Shown: one piece after another, positions 11,061 to 21,730 of the stretch | Layout of the letters: each line of letters opens with the position of its first letter | Position numbering within the stretch: the stretch's first letter is position 1 | Assembly (NCBI GenBank): GCA_013407085.1 | Contig: JACCGJ010000338.1 | Location: forward strand, 1 to 64,000 | DNA length: 64,000 nt | Source: Atriophallophorus winterbourni | Taxonomy: Eukaryota; Platyhelminthes; Trematoda; Plagiorchiida; Microphallidae | Reading direction: 5' to 3' | Position numbers and translations under genes: made by a program | The notes under the pieces: model-generated | Seen by the model: only the letters and a program-made list of their open reading frames with translations | The model's database searches: none | Told to the model about the DNA's origin: nothing

Positions 11061-11807
11061 TATCCTAATGAGAGCGCCTTCCTGGCTACTATGGCTTCTT
11101 CGTTTAGTATTCCGCGATCATCACTGTGAGCACTATTACAAATACGAAGACTTCACATTCTCATGCTGATTATTTACAAGTGTATTGTGCTTACAGTGTG
11201 TTCAAATATATCCCAACACTCGCTCTTTTCTCCCACGTTTTCCCCCACACCGATAAGCAACCAATTGCCGCTGAATTTGTTTATTTTCCAATCACCATTC
11301 TTTTGTTTTGCAGCTAGCCAGACTTCATTCGAAGAGTCCAAATGACGAGGATTGTATCCTTTTCTCTTTCTACCCCGCTTGTAATGTGTTAAGCGTTCAG
11401 CGCTGTTTAGCAACTAATTAGCACATTTGCTAAATGCTGAAACAACTGTTTGTCATATCACCTCAACTGTTTTCGCGAAAGAAAAAAACCTACAGTCAAT
11501 GAACTCAAGTATGAATTGAGGTATAAAAGCTTTCTGATTGCGCCCTAACCCATTGTCTTTACGACGCGTGTCTATTGGCGCCCCTAAAGAAGAGTACCAA
11601 AACCACTTTCGCGTAATCGTTCAAACGTGTGTGGCGTTGCTTGTCAGCTGATGCTATGAATGCACACAATTAAGTTGACTCAGGTGATCTGACCACTTTT
11701 TCTTTTTTTTCATTTCGGGTTCACACTGCACAAAAATTTACGTTTGTCAGTTGACTCAAAACGTGTAGCACGTTACCATTCTCTGTGATAGTTTAAGGAT
11801 GTGTGCA
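11061..11807. other. No recognised gene
   Basis: Several overlapping short frames between 10868 and 11413 have no recognisable domain and no consistent frame. Confidence 0.45.
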
Positions 11808-12185
11808 CGGATGTACAATCGTCTAGTACTTCTGTACTGCGCAGCTAACACCGCGTTAAAGTGATTTGCCACCGATATTGAGCTACACTGGGATCTCGCT
11901 GCCATTTTAAGTTTATTTTCTCATATTGTATGTATGAAAGCACAAGCCTGATCCGGGCAAAATGCCGCACAGTCAAAGACTACACTTGGGCTAACATACT
12001 GTCAGGTTGCCCAGGCCTAGACAGATAATAGGAAGAAAAATGAACTACTACCATTTCCTGTTCTTTTTTTCCTATTTTCTTATATTTGTGTAGACCTGGG
12101 CAACCTGACAGTATCTCGGCCCATGTGCAGTCTTTAACTGTGCGGCACTTAGCTTGGAGGAAGTTTGTGATTTCACATATACTTA
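11808..12185. repeat. Nested or inverted SINE-like copies
   Basis: Three pieces abut: a minus-strand body (11808-11930), a plus-strand head (11932-12030) and a minus-strand head (12085-12180). The flanking body and head look like one old minus copy split by the plus copy. The two heads form an inverted repeat that could fold into a roughly 95-bp imperfect hairpin. Confidence 0.8.
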
Positions 12186-12774
12186 CATCACCTCCCACTC
12201 CTGGTTCAGGTATTCATTGCATCATAATTCTTTTCTCGAGGACAATGTGTCCACACTTAACCACTCATGATTCTTACAAATGACAAAGAACAAGGCACTC
12301 GTCTATTTTTATAGGCAACTTTCGTAATCACAGATGCCTTCAGATAGTTCAAGCTGGTTGTCACTTTGATTCGGTTCTTCGAACGATCGATTTGTGCTCA
12401 CCGGTTTCTTCACAACGGGTTCATTTGATCGACCCTGATAAATTGCTAATGACGTTCTCCTTTTTCCGGACAGGTAGTCACTCCACCCATTTTTCAAGTA
12501 GCTCTTCAACAAATCGAATTTTTATGGTTTTGTGTTTGCTGTCGTCGGACTTTTAGACTCTTCCTGCTCGAGCATTACGTCGGATGGTCGTTTTTCAGTT
12601 CATTCGAGGGATTTCGACTGTAACTCTTCACTCGTGCACTATAAGTTGTTACAATATCATACTTCGTTGATGATGATATTGATAATAAGCTGGTATCGTT
12701 CCAGGCTCGCGCACCTTTAGCCGAATTCCAAGCTTTTAAGTTTTTACATGATGCGTATTTATTATTTAATGTAT
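12186..12774. other. No recognised gene
   Basis: Small frames only; nothing recognised. Confidence 0.45.
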
Positions 12775-12777
12775 TAT

Positions 12778-12985
12778 GAAATCACAAGCCTGACCTAGGC
12801 AAAGTGCCGCATAGTCATAGACTACACCTGGGCTAAGATACTGTCAGGTTGTCCATGTCTAGACAGGTATGAGAACGAAACCTGAAACTCCAGCGCGTGT
12901 TTTCGCATGCAGCTCACTGCCGGTGGCAAAGCAATTTGACACTGTGTTAGCTGCACAGCGCGAAGCACTGCATGGTTTCTTTACT
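12778..12985 (+). repeat. SINE-like family, full copy with paired change in hairpin
   Basis: Head plus body to GCGCGAAGCACTGCATGG. The second hairpin reads TAGTC-ATA-GACTA in place of CAGTC-AGA-GACTG: both arms change and pairing is kept. Confidence 0.85.
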
Positions 12986-13514
12986 AAACTACTGGGGCCT
13001 GCGGAACATCATCATCATCAATGACCGGTGCCAAGTTCCAAATGCTTGCTGGCCACAATAAAATGTCAACTAAATGGGGAAGGGCAGACCTAAAAACTAT
13101 TGAACCTGTAGAGAATTTAGCGCAGACGCACTGGGATGAGGTGCTTACTTTAGTACATGTACCACTGAAGGGCGAAATCGTGATGCGTTCCATATTTTTC
13201 AACAATACCATCTGGCCAACATTTACATCGTGAGCTACGAATATTCCCTTTTATTTCTGAGATCCCTACACCTGGAATCAAACCGCCATTCCATCGAGGT
13301 TGTAAACGAGTATAGCTGTACAGATGATATGATCCTACTGTTTGTCGAACCCTTTTATACCTAGTTAAAGTGAGGACCTGTTTTGACCATGTTTCATGAA
13401 ATGTGCCGTGATTCAAACCTGCGCTTCCCGATTACAAGTAGAACACCCTATACGCTGGTGCATTGCGGCCGTCATAGATGCGGTCATACTGTTGTTGTGT
13501 GCCTTCGACCGTGG

Positions 13515-13615
13515 ATATACATCACAAACGCATGATCTTTTTTATGTTCCACAGCTTTTCGAATGACTAAACAGTCCTATTCGGGAGGATCAATCTCCCC
13601 CGCAGCGCTCTCGAC
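13515..13615 (-). pseudogene. LINE-C 3'-end fragment
   Basis: The sequence with CATGATCTTTTTTATGTTCC and ACAGCTTTTCGAATGACTAA matches 24895-24990 of the LINE-C copy (end of ORF, zinc-finger region). It lies head-to-head with the next fragment. Confidence 0.7.
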
Positions 13616-13751
13616 GATACTATTGTTCGTAAATTCGTCAACTAGTATGCATTGCGTCTGATATCTTTTGTTAAAAAAATGTTGCCTCATAAGGTGGTTT
13701 CTTCGTTACCAATTTCACAAGCTTTGATTTAGGACGACGTTTGCAAAAGAG

Positions 13752-14075
13752 ATATGAAAACTGTTGGCATTGACCCGGCCACTTTGGAAGAACTTGCTCT
13801 TGACCGCTCATATTGGAGGCATTGTGTAAAGCGTCTTCTGCAAGCTGGGAAGGAGCAGATACAGCTCTTGGCTGCTGGACGTAGATCACGCCGCCGGCGT
13901 GCAACTGACGCCCTACAACCGAGTTCTGACTATCGTTGCCAGCGCTGCCGGAGATATTGTTCCTCCCGAGTCGGACTGCTTAGTCATTCAAAAAGCTCTA
14001 GAACATGCAAATTCATGCGATTGTGATGCACATCCATGGTTGACATCGACCGAAGGAGGCCAACAACAACGATTT
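13752..14075 (+). pseudogene. LINE-C 3' end: C-terminal domain with zinc finger
   Basis: A 5'-truncated copy opens with KTVGIDPATLEELALDRS and WRHCVKRLLQAGKEQ, the conserved LINE-C tail. It then encodes YRCQRCRRYCSSRVGLLSH, a C2H2-like finger at the very end of the LINE polyprotein. The DNA ends with the family 3' signature GACATCGACCGAAGGAGGCC then AACAACAA. Flanking sequence upstream lacks the RT, as expected for incomplete reverse transcription. Confidence 0.78.
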
Positions 14076-14157
14076 AGGACACATTCTCAAGCAATCCTCC
14101 GTTGTGTTTCGCCTCATGGGATCAGGCCCATCGCTTGTAGCTCATCGCATGTTTGAA

Positions 14158-14360
14158 ATTATAAGCCTGGATTCTTAAAAAGTCCCGCATAGTCAGAAAC
14201 CGCACGAAGGCTAAGGCAGATTCAGCTTGCCAAGATATGGGAAACCAAAATAGTAGTAACAGTGAGACTCCAGCGTGTATTTGGAATCAGCTCACTACCA
14301 GTAGCCAATCAATTTATCACGGTGTTCGCTGCCTAGCACAGAAGGACTGCACATCAAGTA
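14158..14360 (+). repeat. SINE-like family, diverged full copy
   Basis: ATTATAAGCCTGGATTCTTA head, decayed linker, then body GTGAGACTCCAGCGTGT..CAATTTATCACGGTGTTCGC. The CAGGTTGCCCAGGCC core of the head is largely lost. Confidence 0.75.
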
Positions 14361-14764
14361 AGCGCGTTCGAAATGTCTGCGCGATTCTAGTGTCACCGCC
14401 AATCGATATCATATGCCCCATATTCATGCTTCCTCTTTAACCCGCATATTCATAGACGTTCATCTGCTTAAGCAATTTTCTTCTGAATCGGACTCAAGTC
14501 GACCATGTGTCTTGGTCCATCAGCTGATCGACATGCGTTCGTGTACTTCGTTTCGCGGAACTCCAACCAGTAAGTTGACTTCAATTGTTTCGAACAACTT
14601 ATTTTTTCTTCTTCTAAAATACAATTAATTGACTCCGTTCGCAGTGAATATAACCCTGCCAATGGATGCTTTAACTTTCTGGTTTCCGCGTTATGTTCCA
14701 ATGTTTGACAGCTGAAAATCAACAGAATGACAGAACTCACACTACTTAATATCACTGTAAATGT
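14361..14764. other. No recognised gene
   Basis: Short frames only (14413-14628 and its antisense). Nothing recognised. Confidence 0.45.
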
Positions 14765-15195
14765 GTATTAAAATACAAGTTTTAAAATATGGTTAAGTGC
14801 CACACAATCATAAACACTCCATTGGCTAACTTAATGTCAGATTACCCATGCCTAGACTGATGTGTGTGATGTGATGTGAAAGCACAAGCCTGATGCAGGC
14901 AAAGTTCCGCACATTCAGAGACTGCAAGTGGTCTAAGATACTGTCAGGTTGCCCAGGCCTAGACAGATATGACAAAAGAAATAGACATGAAATAGATTAG
15001 AAATGGTAGTGAGACTCCAGCGTGTTTCAGCATGCAGCTCACTATCGGTGGCCAATCAATTTAGAACGATGTTAGCCGCACAGCACAGAATTACTGCACG
15101 ATTGCACATCCGTGATATGCGACTCCAGTATGTTTCCGCATGCAGCTCGGTACCGTTGGAAAATCAGTTTAACACGGTTAGCATTACTTGTATAT
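14765..15195 (+). repeat. Cluster of three SINE-like copies in tandem orientation
   Basis: A decayed head (14765-14862), a well-kept full copy (14870-15113, head to GCACGATTGCACATCCGTG), and a body-only piece (15117-15190, GCGACTCCAGTATGTTTCCGC onward) follow each other on the same strand. The junctions suggest insertion of the middle copy into or beside an older one. Confidence 0.85.
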
Positions 15196-15467
15196 CCGAC
15201 TATTGTGCTTGAACCGTGGACTTCTATCTACACATAACCCTGTAATATCACGGTACTCTTTCACACGGTTTATTGAATTCATCTCTCAATCAAGGTATAT
15301 GCTTTCTGATGTCAAGATTTCGAGACCGTTGATTCATTTTCTTCTCCTCCTCACATGTTGCCGAGGTTGTATGTTGGTAAATGATCGGCACCCTGTATTT
15401 ACCTATGATGGCGATGATAATGATGAGTGTATTGCTTTTTCCTTAATATGTTATACCTTTATATTTA

Positions 15468-15640
15468 TGTTTGAAAGCACAAGCCTGGATTTGGGTAAAT
15501 CGGCGCACACAGTTATAAACTGCACGTAAGCTAAGATACCGTTGGATTGTCTAGGACTACACAAATATTACGGTGATTGCAGCGAGACTCTAGCGTGTTC
15601 GCGCTTAATACCGGTAGCAAATCCAATTGGCACTTTGCAA
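15468..15640 (+). repeat. SINE-like family, diverged copy
   Basis: Starts GAAAGCACAAGCCTGGATTT and reaches AGCGAGACTCTAGCGTGTTC and a shortened body ending near CAATTGGCACTTT. Confidence 0.75.
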
Positions 15641-16199
15641 CGACGAGTTTTTTTCGGTGCACCAAATCTTGGTATATTTTTTCTAAAGTCAGGGCCCAAT
15701 TAAATGATTTACCGTGTTCCTCGGGGATTTTCACTACTATTGATCCCTGGTGAATAGGATTGCGTGTGGAAGTTTAAACTTGTACGACATTGGCTCCAGC
15801 AAATTCAGGTCACCCTCTACCTCATCTTCCTGCGTATTTCGCAGCATGCTAAGCGACCATTCGAACACGATCAGAAAGATGTCCTACACTGTTTTTGGAC
15901 TGCAGCATAATAACTTATCGTGAGGAGTGATTTTTACTAGATGATCGTTTGTTTGTTTTCAGGCTTTCACAATCTGCTCGCAATCTCGGTTGATGAACAA
16001 ATGATCAGCCTAATCCACCAGTCTTCGATTCCTCCTCAAATTTTGGAATCACTCTGTTACGCCTGTTTGGATTTCGATTTGTAAGTCGACCACGTTTGAT
16101 TTCGTTTGCTTTGGCTCCGCGCCGCTACGCTTGTGACACTCAACTGTGCTACACACAGACCAATTGTTTTTTCTTTCTCCATAAACTCTCGAGACGTCC
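15641..16199. other. No recognised gene
   Basis: Unique-looking sequence, no supported coding exon. Confidence 0.45.
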
Positions 16200-16208
16200 T
16201 TGATTTAC

Positions 16209-16762
16209 GTACTTGTACTTGTGTGCGAATATCTCCTTCTGGAGGATGAGTCGGCTTCAATGAAGATTCTTGGGAATTTGGGTACAAAGCGGCGTCCCCA
16301 GCACCACTCGGCGTTTGTTCGAGTCGGCTTCTCTAGCCTTTGCGTTTGTTGCGACCTGCAAAGGCAGCAAGGATTTGCCAGAAAGAGGTGGTGTGCACCA
16401 ACTAACCGTCTACCAGACTGTTCCAGGTTTTTCCTCTGCGTTTTCTCCCGAAGCTTTTCCCGCGATCGGCTATCCCGCAAGGCAGCGAAGGTTTAAAATC
16501 AGGGTTTTCCTTCCCTTAGATGAAATGCCCTCCCAGGCTAACGAGCTCCATCTGCCCGAAGCAAACTGGTTTTCAGACGCCACTCACTCGCCCTCGCCCC
16601 TTCTCCTGTTGGTAGAAGCAGTTCCGCCGGGCTCAGGGAAGAACTCGTGCAGGCCAGAAGCTGGACTTGGTTGTCAGAGGCTATGTGAGACGCGCGCCAT
16701 ATGGGAGCATTTTATAAATAGTGGGAGCTTATCCCCATTGCCACCCTCGGCTATTACAACCT
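16209..16762 (-). repeat. 540-bp LINE-E-tailed repeat (family B), full length with 9-bp target duplication
   Basis: Perfect 9-bp direct repeats TTGATTTAC lie at 16200-16208 and 16763-16771. On the minus strand the element begins AGGTTGTAATAGCC and ends with the LINE-E-like 3' segment GACTCATCCTCCAGAAGGAG and a tail of ACAAGTAC units. The long plus-strand frame 16270-16821 is a by-product: it runs through the repeat in antisense and out of it. Confidence 0.9.
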
Positions 16763-16771
16763 TTGATTTAC

Positions 16772-17194
16772 TTAGCGCTGTGGCTGTTTTCGCCACGGGT
16801 TTGGCCCTCTTTTACACTTGATGACTGACCTCACTTCTTTCGAGCTCTACATGTACGGGATTTTCGTACAGATTTAATAATATCTCCCCTGCGCTGTTCT
16901 GATCTTCACCGTAATGTGCCATCCTACACTATTCGTTCGTAAGCTGATTGTTTCTGGTCTTTCCAGCGAATCAAACATGCAAACGGTGGTTCATCATACC
17001 CGAGGCGGCATTCTTGCGTATCATCGAACCACACTGTGACCTTGTCGTCTCACGTTATTTTGGTGTGCTATTTGATTGGTTTGATCAGCGCCGGTGCACA
17101 AATCAATATGTTCACGGGTGAATCGATTACGTAGGACATTTCACCTTTATGTATAGGTGGTATATGCTAATTTCAATGTAGCTGCATGGAGGTC
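16772..17194. other. No recognised gene
   Basis: Nothing recognised between the two LINE-E-related elements. Confidence 0.4.
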
Positions 17195-17560
17195 GTGTTG
17201 CTGAATTGCTTAGAGATAACCGACTGAGATGGTTTGGCCACATCCTGAGACGCTCGGACGCTGAACTAATCAGGATCACACTATCGCCGACACCCTGCGC
17301 AGAATGGCGTTGTCGTAGCGGAGGACAAGTGAAGACTTGGCTCGCCACCGTGAGATCGGACGTGGAGCTGCTTGGTCTACGATCGGTTTACGGATGGCGC
17401 ACGTGGGACCGGACCTGGCTTACAATCTGCGCGGATCTCGCTTCTAACCGCCGAGCGTGGGTGGCTGCAATCCGTGACGTCAATGAAGCTGACTCATCCT
17501 CCACGAGGAGATAGTCGCACAAAAGAAAGAAAAGAAGAAGATAAGCTCTCCATCCGTGCC
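17195..17560 (+). pseudogene. LINE-E 3' end: C-terminal part of polyprotein and tail
   Basis: The 102-codon frame 17206-17514 reads RLRWFGHILRR, GGQVKTWLATVRSDVE, LTICADLASNRRAWVAAIRD and ends VNEADSSSTRR. This is the C-terminal region of an RTE-like LINE. The last codons and stop (GACTCATCCTCCACGAGGAG then ATAGTCGCACAAAAG) are the segment shared with the 540-bp repeat. The tail is AAAG-rich. The 5' part of the element is absent. Confidence 0.82.
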
Positions 17561-17884
17561 CGTACGAGGCGCTAAGGCCAATGCGAACATGGTTGGGAAA
17601 CATTTGGGTTGACCATCATGCTCCAACCAGCTCATTCCGTATGCCAAACGCTTTACATCGACGCAAAAAGTGTGGTCGAAGTTCACATGTAATCCCCTCG
17701 GACGCTCAGCATATTTGGGCTGTTTCCACTTGTGACTGTCTCGCCTTGTTTATGTGTTCGCTAAAAAATGCTGTGTTGTTTGTGAACTGTTCATCGTGGG
17801 TAACACAGTGGTCAATATCATTCTGTCATTCTCTGCAAGTTGCTCATCCAGCAGTTGCCGTGAGACTAAATTTAACATAAATCA
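17561..17884. other. No recognised gene
   Basis: A 99-codon frame (17581-17880) has no recognised motif and is interrupted by no splice signals I can support. Confidence 0.4.
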
Positions 17885-17985
17885 TCGGGTCAGGCTTTAT
17901 ACGCAAGCGAAGTGTCGCACAATAAATACTGTACTCGGGCCACAATACTGTCAGGTCACCCAGTCCGAGACCGACGTGTGAATGA
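17885..17985 (+). repeat. SINE-like family, strongly diverged head
   Basis: CGAAGTGTCGCACAATAAA then ACAATACTGTCAGGTCACCC are recognisable; the rest has decayed. Confidence 0.55.
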
Positions 17986-18394
17986 AATTTAAAAAAAATG
18001 ACGAGGATATCCCAACATCAGTTAACAAATTGTCAGGCGCTTCTTCAACTGGTTGGTTAACCATGTATCGAGCCAGATAAGGAACAAAAGAGCTTCTGAA
18101 TTTATTAGTTCTTGAATATTGGCTTCGGCGAAGAAAAAATGTTTACATGCAACAAGGGTCTTGTTCGGTTGATGTGAATTATCTGAAGAAGTGTTTTTGC
18201 TCAATCCGTTGCATGCATGGAATTGACGACGGATAATAGTGTCTCGAATTAAATCCCCGAAGCACAGCTCAATCTTGAGATAACCCTAATACCTCTTCTG
18301 ATCGACAGAAAATCCTTTTCCCGGAGACCGGGAAAATTACGGGGAATGCGTAGAGGAGGTGTGGAACAATGCAAGAAAAACGAAAAGTTGAATT

Positions 18395-19300
18395 ACATTA
18401 GGTGGGATGGAGAGAGAGAGAGAAGGGAGGTGAAGAGCACTGAATGACGACTGGCGAACTTTCAAGAATCGTGTGGTCACATGATTGGTTCAGCTAAGAC
18501 TGTCGGACATTGTAACGCCAAGATACTTGAAGCTTCTACATCGTTCAAACACCGAGCCATTAAATGAAACACCAGGAATGTTTTGATGCACAGCTGACCA
18601 TTGGTGTCCAGTCATGTTGGAAGATACCATTTCGTTGCATTTTTGGGGATTCAAAGATAAACCATGTGGAAGACTATTGACCAGTGCTTGTAGTCATTGA
18701 TTCTAAAGCATGTTGGTCGACTCAACTATTATGGTTCAATGTAACGGTAGCGTCGTCACGTATTTAATAGTAAGTGCAGAAGGGTTACGAGAAATATCAA
18801 AAATGTAAATAGATAATAATATGACACCACGTGGAATCGGTATAGCACGGGAGACTGCCATTCACGACACTATATTGGAGACGATCTTCGAAATAGAATG
18901 CCAACCAATGAAGAATGTTTGATGGAACACCACTTTCAGATAGTTTCTGAAATTAGGAACTTCGTACAACTGTGTTAAACACATTGGCATAATCCAGAAA
19001 ACAAAGCTGACAACTGCAAGCCATTTGTCGTAACATATTCCTTTCAAGTACTCAAAGCACGATCGGGATGTACCTTAGAAATCGGGCTTATACAGACAAG
19101 TTTCCAATAGTCAGGCATAATTGCTCTTTTCATGCAACGATTGAAAATAGATCCGATAGGTACCGAAAGTGCTTCTTTAATACAATGGGTGAGAGTTCAT
19201 TTAGTCCTGAAGCCTTAGAGTGTGAGACAACCGAAAGTACAAAAAGGATCTCAAATACGTTGGTACAAAGAAGTTCTGTTGACTGTCGTTATTTGTTATA
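18395..19300 (-). pseudogene. CR1-like LINE reverse transcriptase, heavily decayed
   Basis: Reading the minus strand in changing frames gives, in order, IFNRCMKRAIMPDYWKL, then SESGVPSNILHWLAFY, then HNHSGVDQHALESMTT-like sequence, SLPHGLSLNPQKCNEM and FERCRSFKYLGVTMSDSL. This is the RT palm-to-thumb order of CR1-type LINEs (SGVPQG..KYADD..LNPxKC..FKYLGV). Many stops and frame changes show it is old. A related piece lies at 41120-41640. Confidence 0.75.
18410..18424. repeat. Short (AG)n microsatellite
   Basis: About seven perfect AG units. Confidence 0.9.
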
Positions 19301-20525
19301 ACAGTAAATAAGCTTAATACCAACTGATAATAGTAGTGCTAGTGTATTGCTTCGATAGTATAGTTCAAGTCTGTGCACTCCCATGTTTTACTACATTACC
19401 GTCGATCATAACCGTGGTCTCGGGTCGATCCGTTAGTCATTATTTATCATTTTATTTCTAGACTACTCGTTAGTAGTAAGAGTAAAGTTTGGTGACTTAT
19501 GGTTTGCTGTGTGAAACAGCAAGATGACCATCGGTTTCCCAGTTCTGAATGCTGGCACGTGAATGTATACTACAGCATGTTCCCTGCTGAAGCTCTATCA
19601 GTTAATTTCGCCTCTGTGGGTGTGCTTAGATGCAAAAACGATCAACCACACTGATTGACACTTTGCGCTTTATGCTCCTGGCAATTTGTTCTCTAACTGA
19701 ATCTTTCATATGCCGCTTTGTATGAAGGCTTCACTTTATTCTCAAATCTTGTTGGCATTTAAACAAAACCATTATCATTCATGTCTCAACAGATTTTTCG
19801 TGGATATTTTTATGCTAAATTTGGTCAACGCGTGTACACTGCAGTCTGTTAGGTTCCGCTAAATGTGCCCAAGATTGCTATGCATGGCCTAATCGTGCTT
19901 TATTTACTTTTCTTCTGGATTAGGCTTATGATTTCATATTCACTTATTTTTGTAGTTGACTTACTGACTTTGTACTTATTAACTCATTTGCGTAAGTACA
20001 TTATTCATCAGTGTAATTTACGAAAATTCTACATATTGGCGAACACCCTGGTTTGATCTTGTGATAGTTCTACACTTAACCCTTCTAGGGAGATTATTTT
20101 GGTCTTCTCGCAATCAACATCATGAAAGCGTCCATCATGGTGCTATATGTAAACGATCACCTCAGTACCACGTCTCACTTGTATACATGGAAACCCGCTT
20201 CCGTTATTGATATTTCACGACAACTGTGCAAGGTATTGGGAGTAGTTTTCAATTAGCAATCAATAACCGCATCTCAGATAAACTTCATCGGCTACGGCAT
20301 GGCCACTGCGCAAAGTCCGCGAACGCTGCACAAATGGCCACCTCATTCCCAACGATGAGCCGGTTGATACCTTCTGCTGTAAAGAAGTGTATGGCGAACC
20401 CGAGTGCCGTCAGTTAGGATTTTTCTCCAGTTAGTGAGATGTGTCATTAATATAAAGATAGTGAACAGATATCACTATGTTATTGAATACTCTCGCTCTA
20501 CTGAAGTCTGGTTCCAAAGGTTGTC
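19301..20525. other. No recognised gene; one SINE-like relic
   Basis: Near 19905-19940 the minus strand keeps ATGAAATCATAAGCCTAATCC, a worn head of the SINE-like family. A GC-richer patch (20290-20410) could encode a short minus-strand exon after CACTTCTTTACAG, but I cannot support it further. Confidence 0.4.
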
Positions 20526-21062
20526 ATAGCTGGGGGTGGCAGTGGGGATAAGCTCCCACTGTCTATAAAATGCTCCTATATGGCACACGTCTCAAATAGC
20601 CTCTGACAACCAAGTCCAGCTTCTGGTCTGCATGAGTGGCTCCCCGAGCCCGGCGGAACTGCTTCTACCAACAGGAAAAGGGGCGAAGGCGAGTGACTGG
20701 CGTCTGAAAACCAGTTTGCTTCGGGCAGATGGAGCTCGTTAGCCTGGGAGGGCATTTCATCTAAGGGAAGGAAAACCCTGATTTTAAACCTCCGCTGCCT
20801 TGTGGGATACCCGATCGCGGGAAAGGCTTCGGGAGAAAACCCTGAGGAAAAACCTGGAACAGAGTCTGGTAGACCACCTCTTTCTGGCAACTCCCTGCTG
20901 CCTTGCAGGTCGCACTTGGTTGTGCAAAGGCTAGAGAAGCTGACTCGAACAAACGCCGAGTGGTGCTCGGGACGCCGCTTTGTACCCAAATTCCCAAGAA
21001 CCTTCATTGAAGCCGACTCATCCTCCAGGAGGAGATAGTCGCACAAAAGTAAAAGTAAAGTA
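20526..21062 (+). repeat. 540-bp LINE-E-tailed repeat (family B), full length
   Basis: Starts TTCCAAAGGTTGTCATAGC, the same 5' end as the copies at 16.2 and 31.1 kb, and ends GACTCATCCTCCAGGAGGAG then ATAGTCGCACAAAAG with AAGT units. Flanking repeats are imperfect here (TACTGAAG left, TACTGGAAG right). The 156-codon minus frame is antisense to the repeat and is not a gene. Confidence 0.88.
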
Positions 21063-21326
21063 CTGGAAGACCTTGCCTACTAAGTGTATATTTATTGTTG
21101 TCGCAAGGTGCACAAACATTTCATACAGGGGGTTCCAGCTAAGCTCATCTCGCCATTAAAATGGAAGGACTGTTGAATGGTAATACTGTTTAGGTCATGT
21201 GTGTATGAGCCATGCATGTGCCCCATTTATTTAGTCAGGAGCAGTTGTATTTGTTACTAGAGTCATTTATAAAAACACAGTTACCATAAAACAAAATATT
21301 CATTAGCATGCATTTCCATCACACAC

Positions 21327-21370
21327 ACCCCACGACCGGTTTCGTGCTGTTTGCACTCATCAGGTAGGGA
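21327..21370 (-). ncRNA. Hammerhead ribozyme motif, type I, complete core
   Basis: Minus-strand order: stem I strand CCCTAC, core CTGATGA (21363-21357), stem II GTGC-AAACA-GCAC with four perfect pairs, core GAA, stem III ACCGGT, cleavage base C17 (21334), and stem I return GTGGGG (six pairs including one G-U). All invariant hammerhead positions are present. Stem III is the palindrome ACCGGT with no loop, so it can pair only between two copies. That is the known solution in dimeric hammerheads of tandem repeats. Confidence 0.87.
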
Positions 21371-21528
21371 TAGTAAGATCAGAATCCGCATGGGTTTAAC
21401 CCCATTAAACATGTGTTTGACACATGTGATTGTTTGGTCGTACCAGCCTTATCCAACCGTGGCATACAAGCGCTCCTTGTTTACCATTCCTCCCTGTTTC
21501 AAGCGCATGCGGATCCTGATCTTACTGT

Positions 21529-21570
21529 CCCTACCTGATGACTGCAAACAGCACGAAACCGGTCGTGGGG
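21529..21570 (+). ncRNA. Hammerhead ribozyme motif, type I, one mismatch in stem II
   Basis: CCCTAC, CTGATGA (21535-21541), CTGC-AAACA-GCAC, GAA, ACCGGT, C17 at 21564, then GTGGGG. The only fault is C instead of G at the base of stem II, which breaks the first pair. It is otherwise identical to the minus-strand copy. Confidence 0.78.
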
Positions 21571-21730
21571 TGTGTGTGATGGAAATGCATGCAGATGAAT
21601 ATTTTGGTTCATGGTTATGGGTTTTACCCCATTAAACATGTGTTTGGAAACATGTGATTGAACAGGTTGGTCGTACCAGCCTTATCCAACAGTGGCATAC
21701 AAGCGCTACTTGTTTATCAGTTACCATAAA

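Larger units (their letters stand above)
21300..21730. repeat. Hammerhead-bearing repeat family D, inverted/tandem arrangement
   Basis: One unit lies on the minus strand (21300-21392) and joins head-on to plus-strand units (21393-21730). The plus part repeats CCCATTAAACATGTGTTT at about 21400 and again at about 21630, a period near 230 bp. The second block includes GTCGTACCAGCCTTATCCAA and GTGGCATACAAGCGCT in both units. Each unit carries one hammerhead core. Confidence 0.82.

Noticed and set aside
16270..16821. 183-codon plus-strand frame
   Set aside because: It is an antisense reading of the 540-bp repeat; the same frame recurs in other copies.
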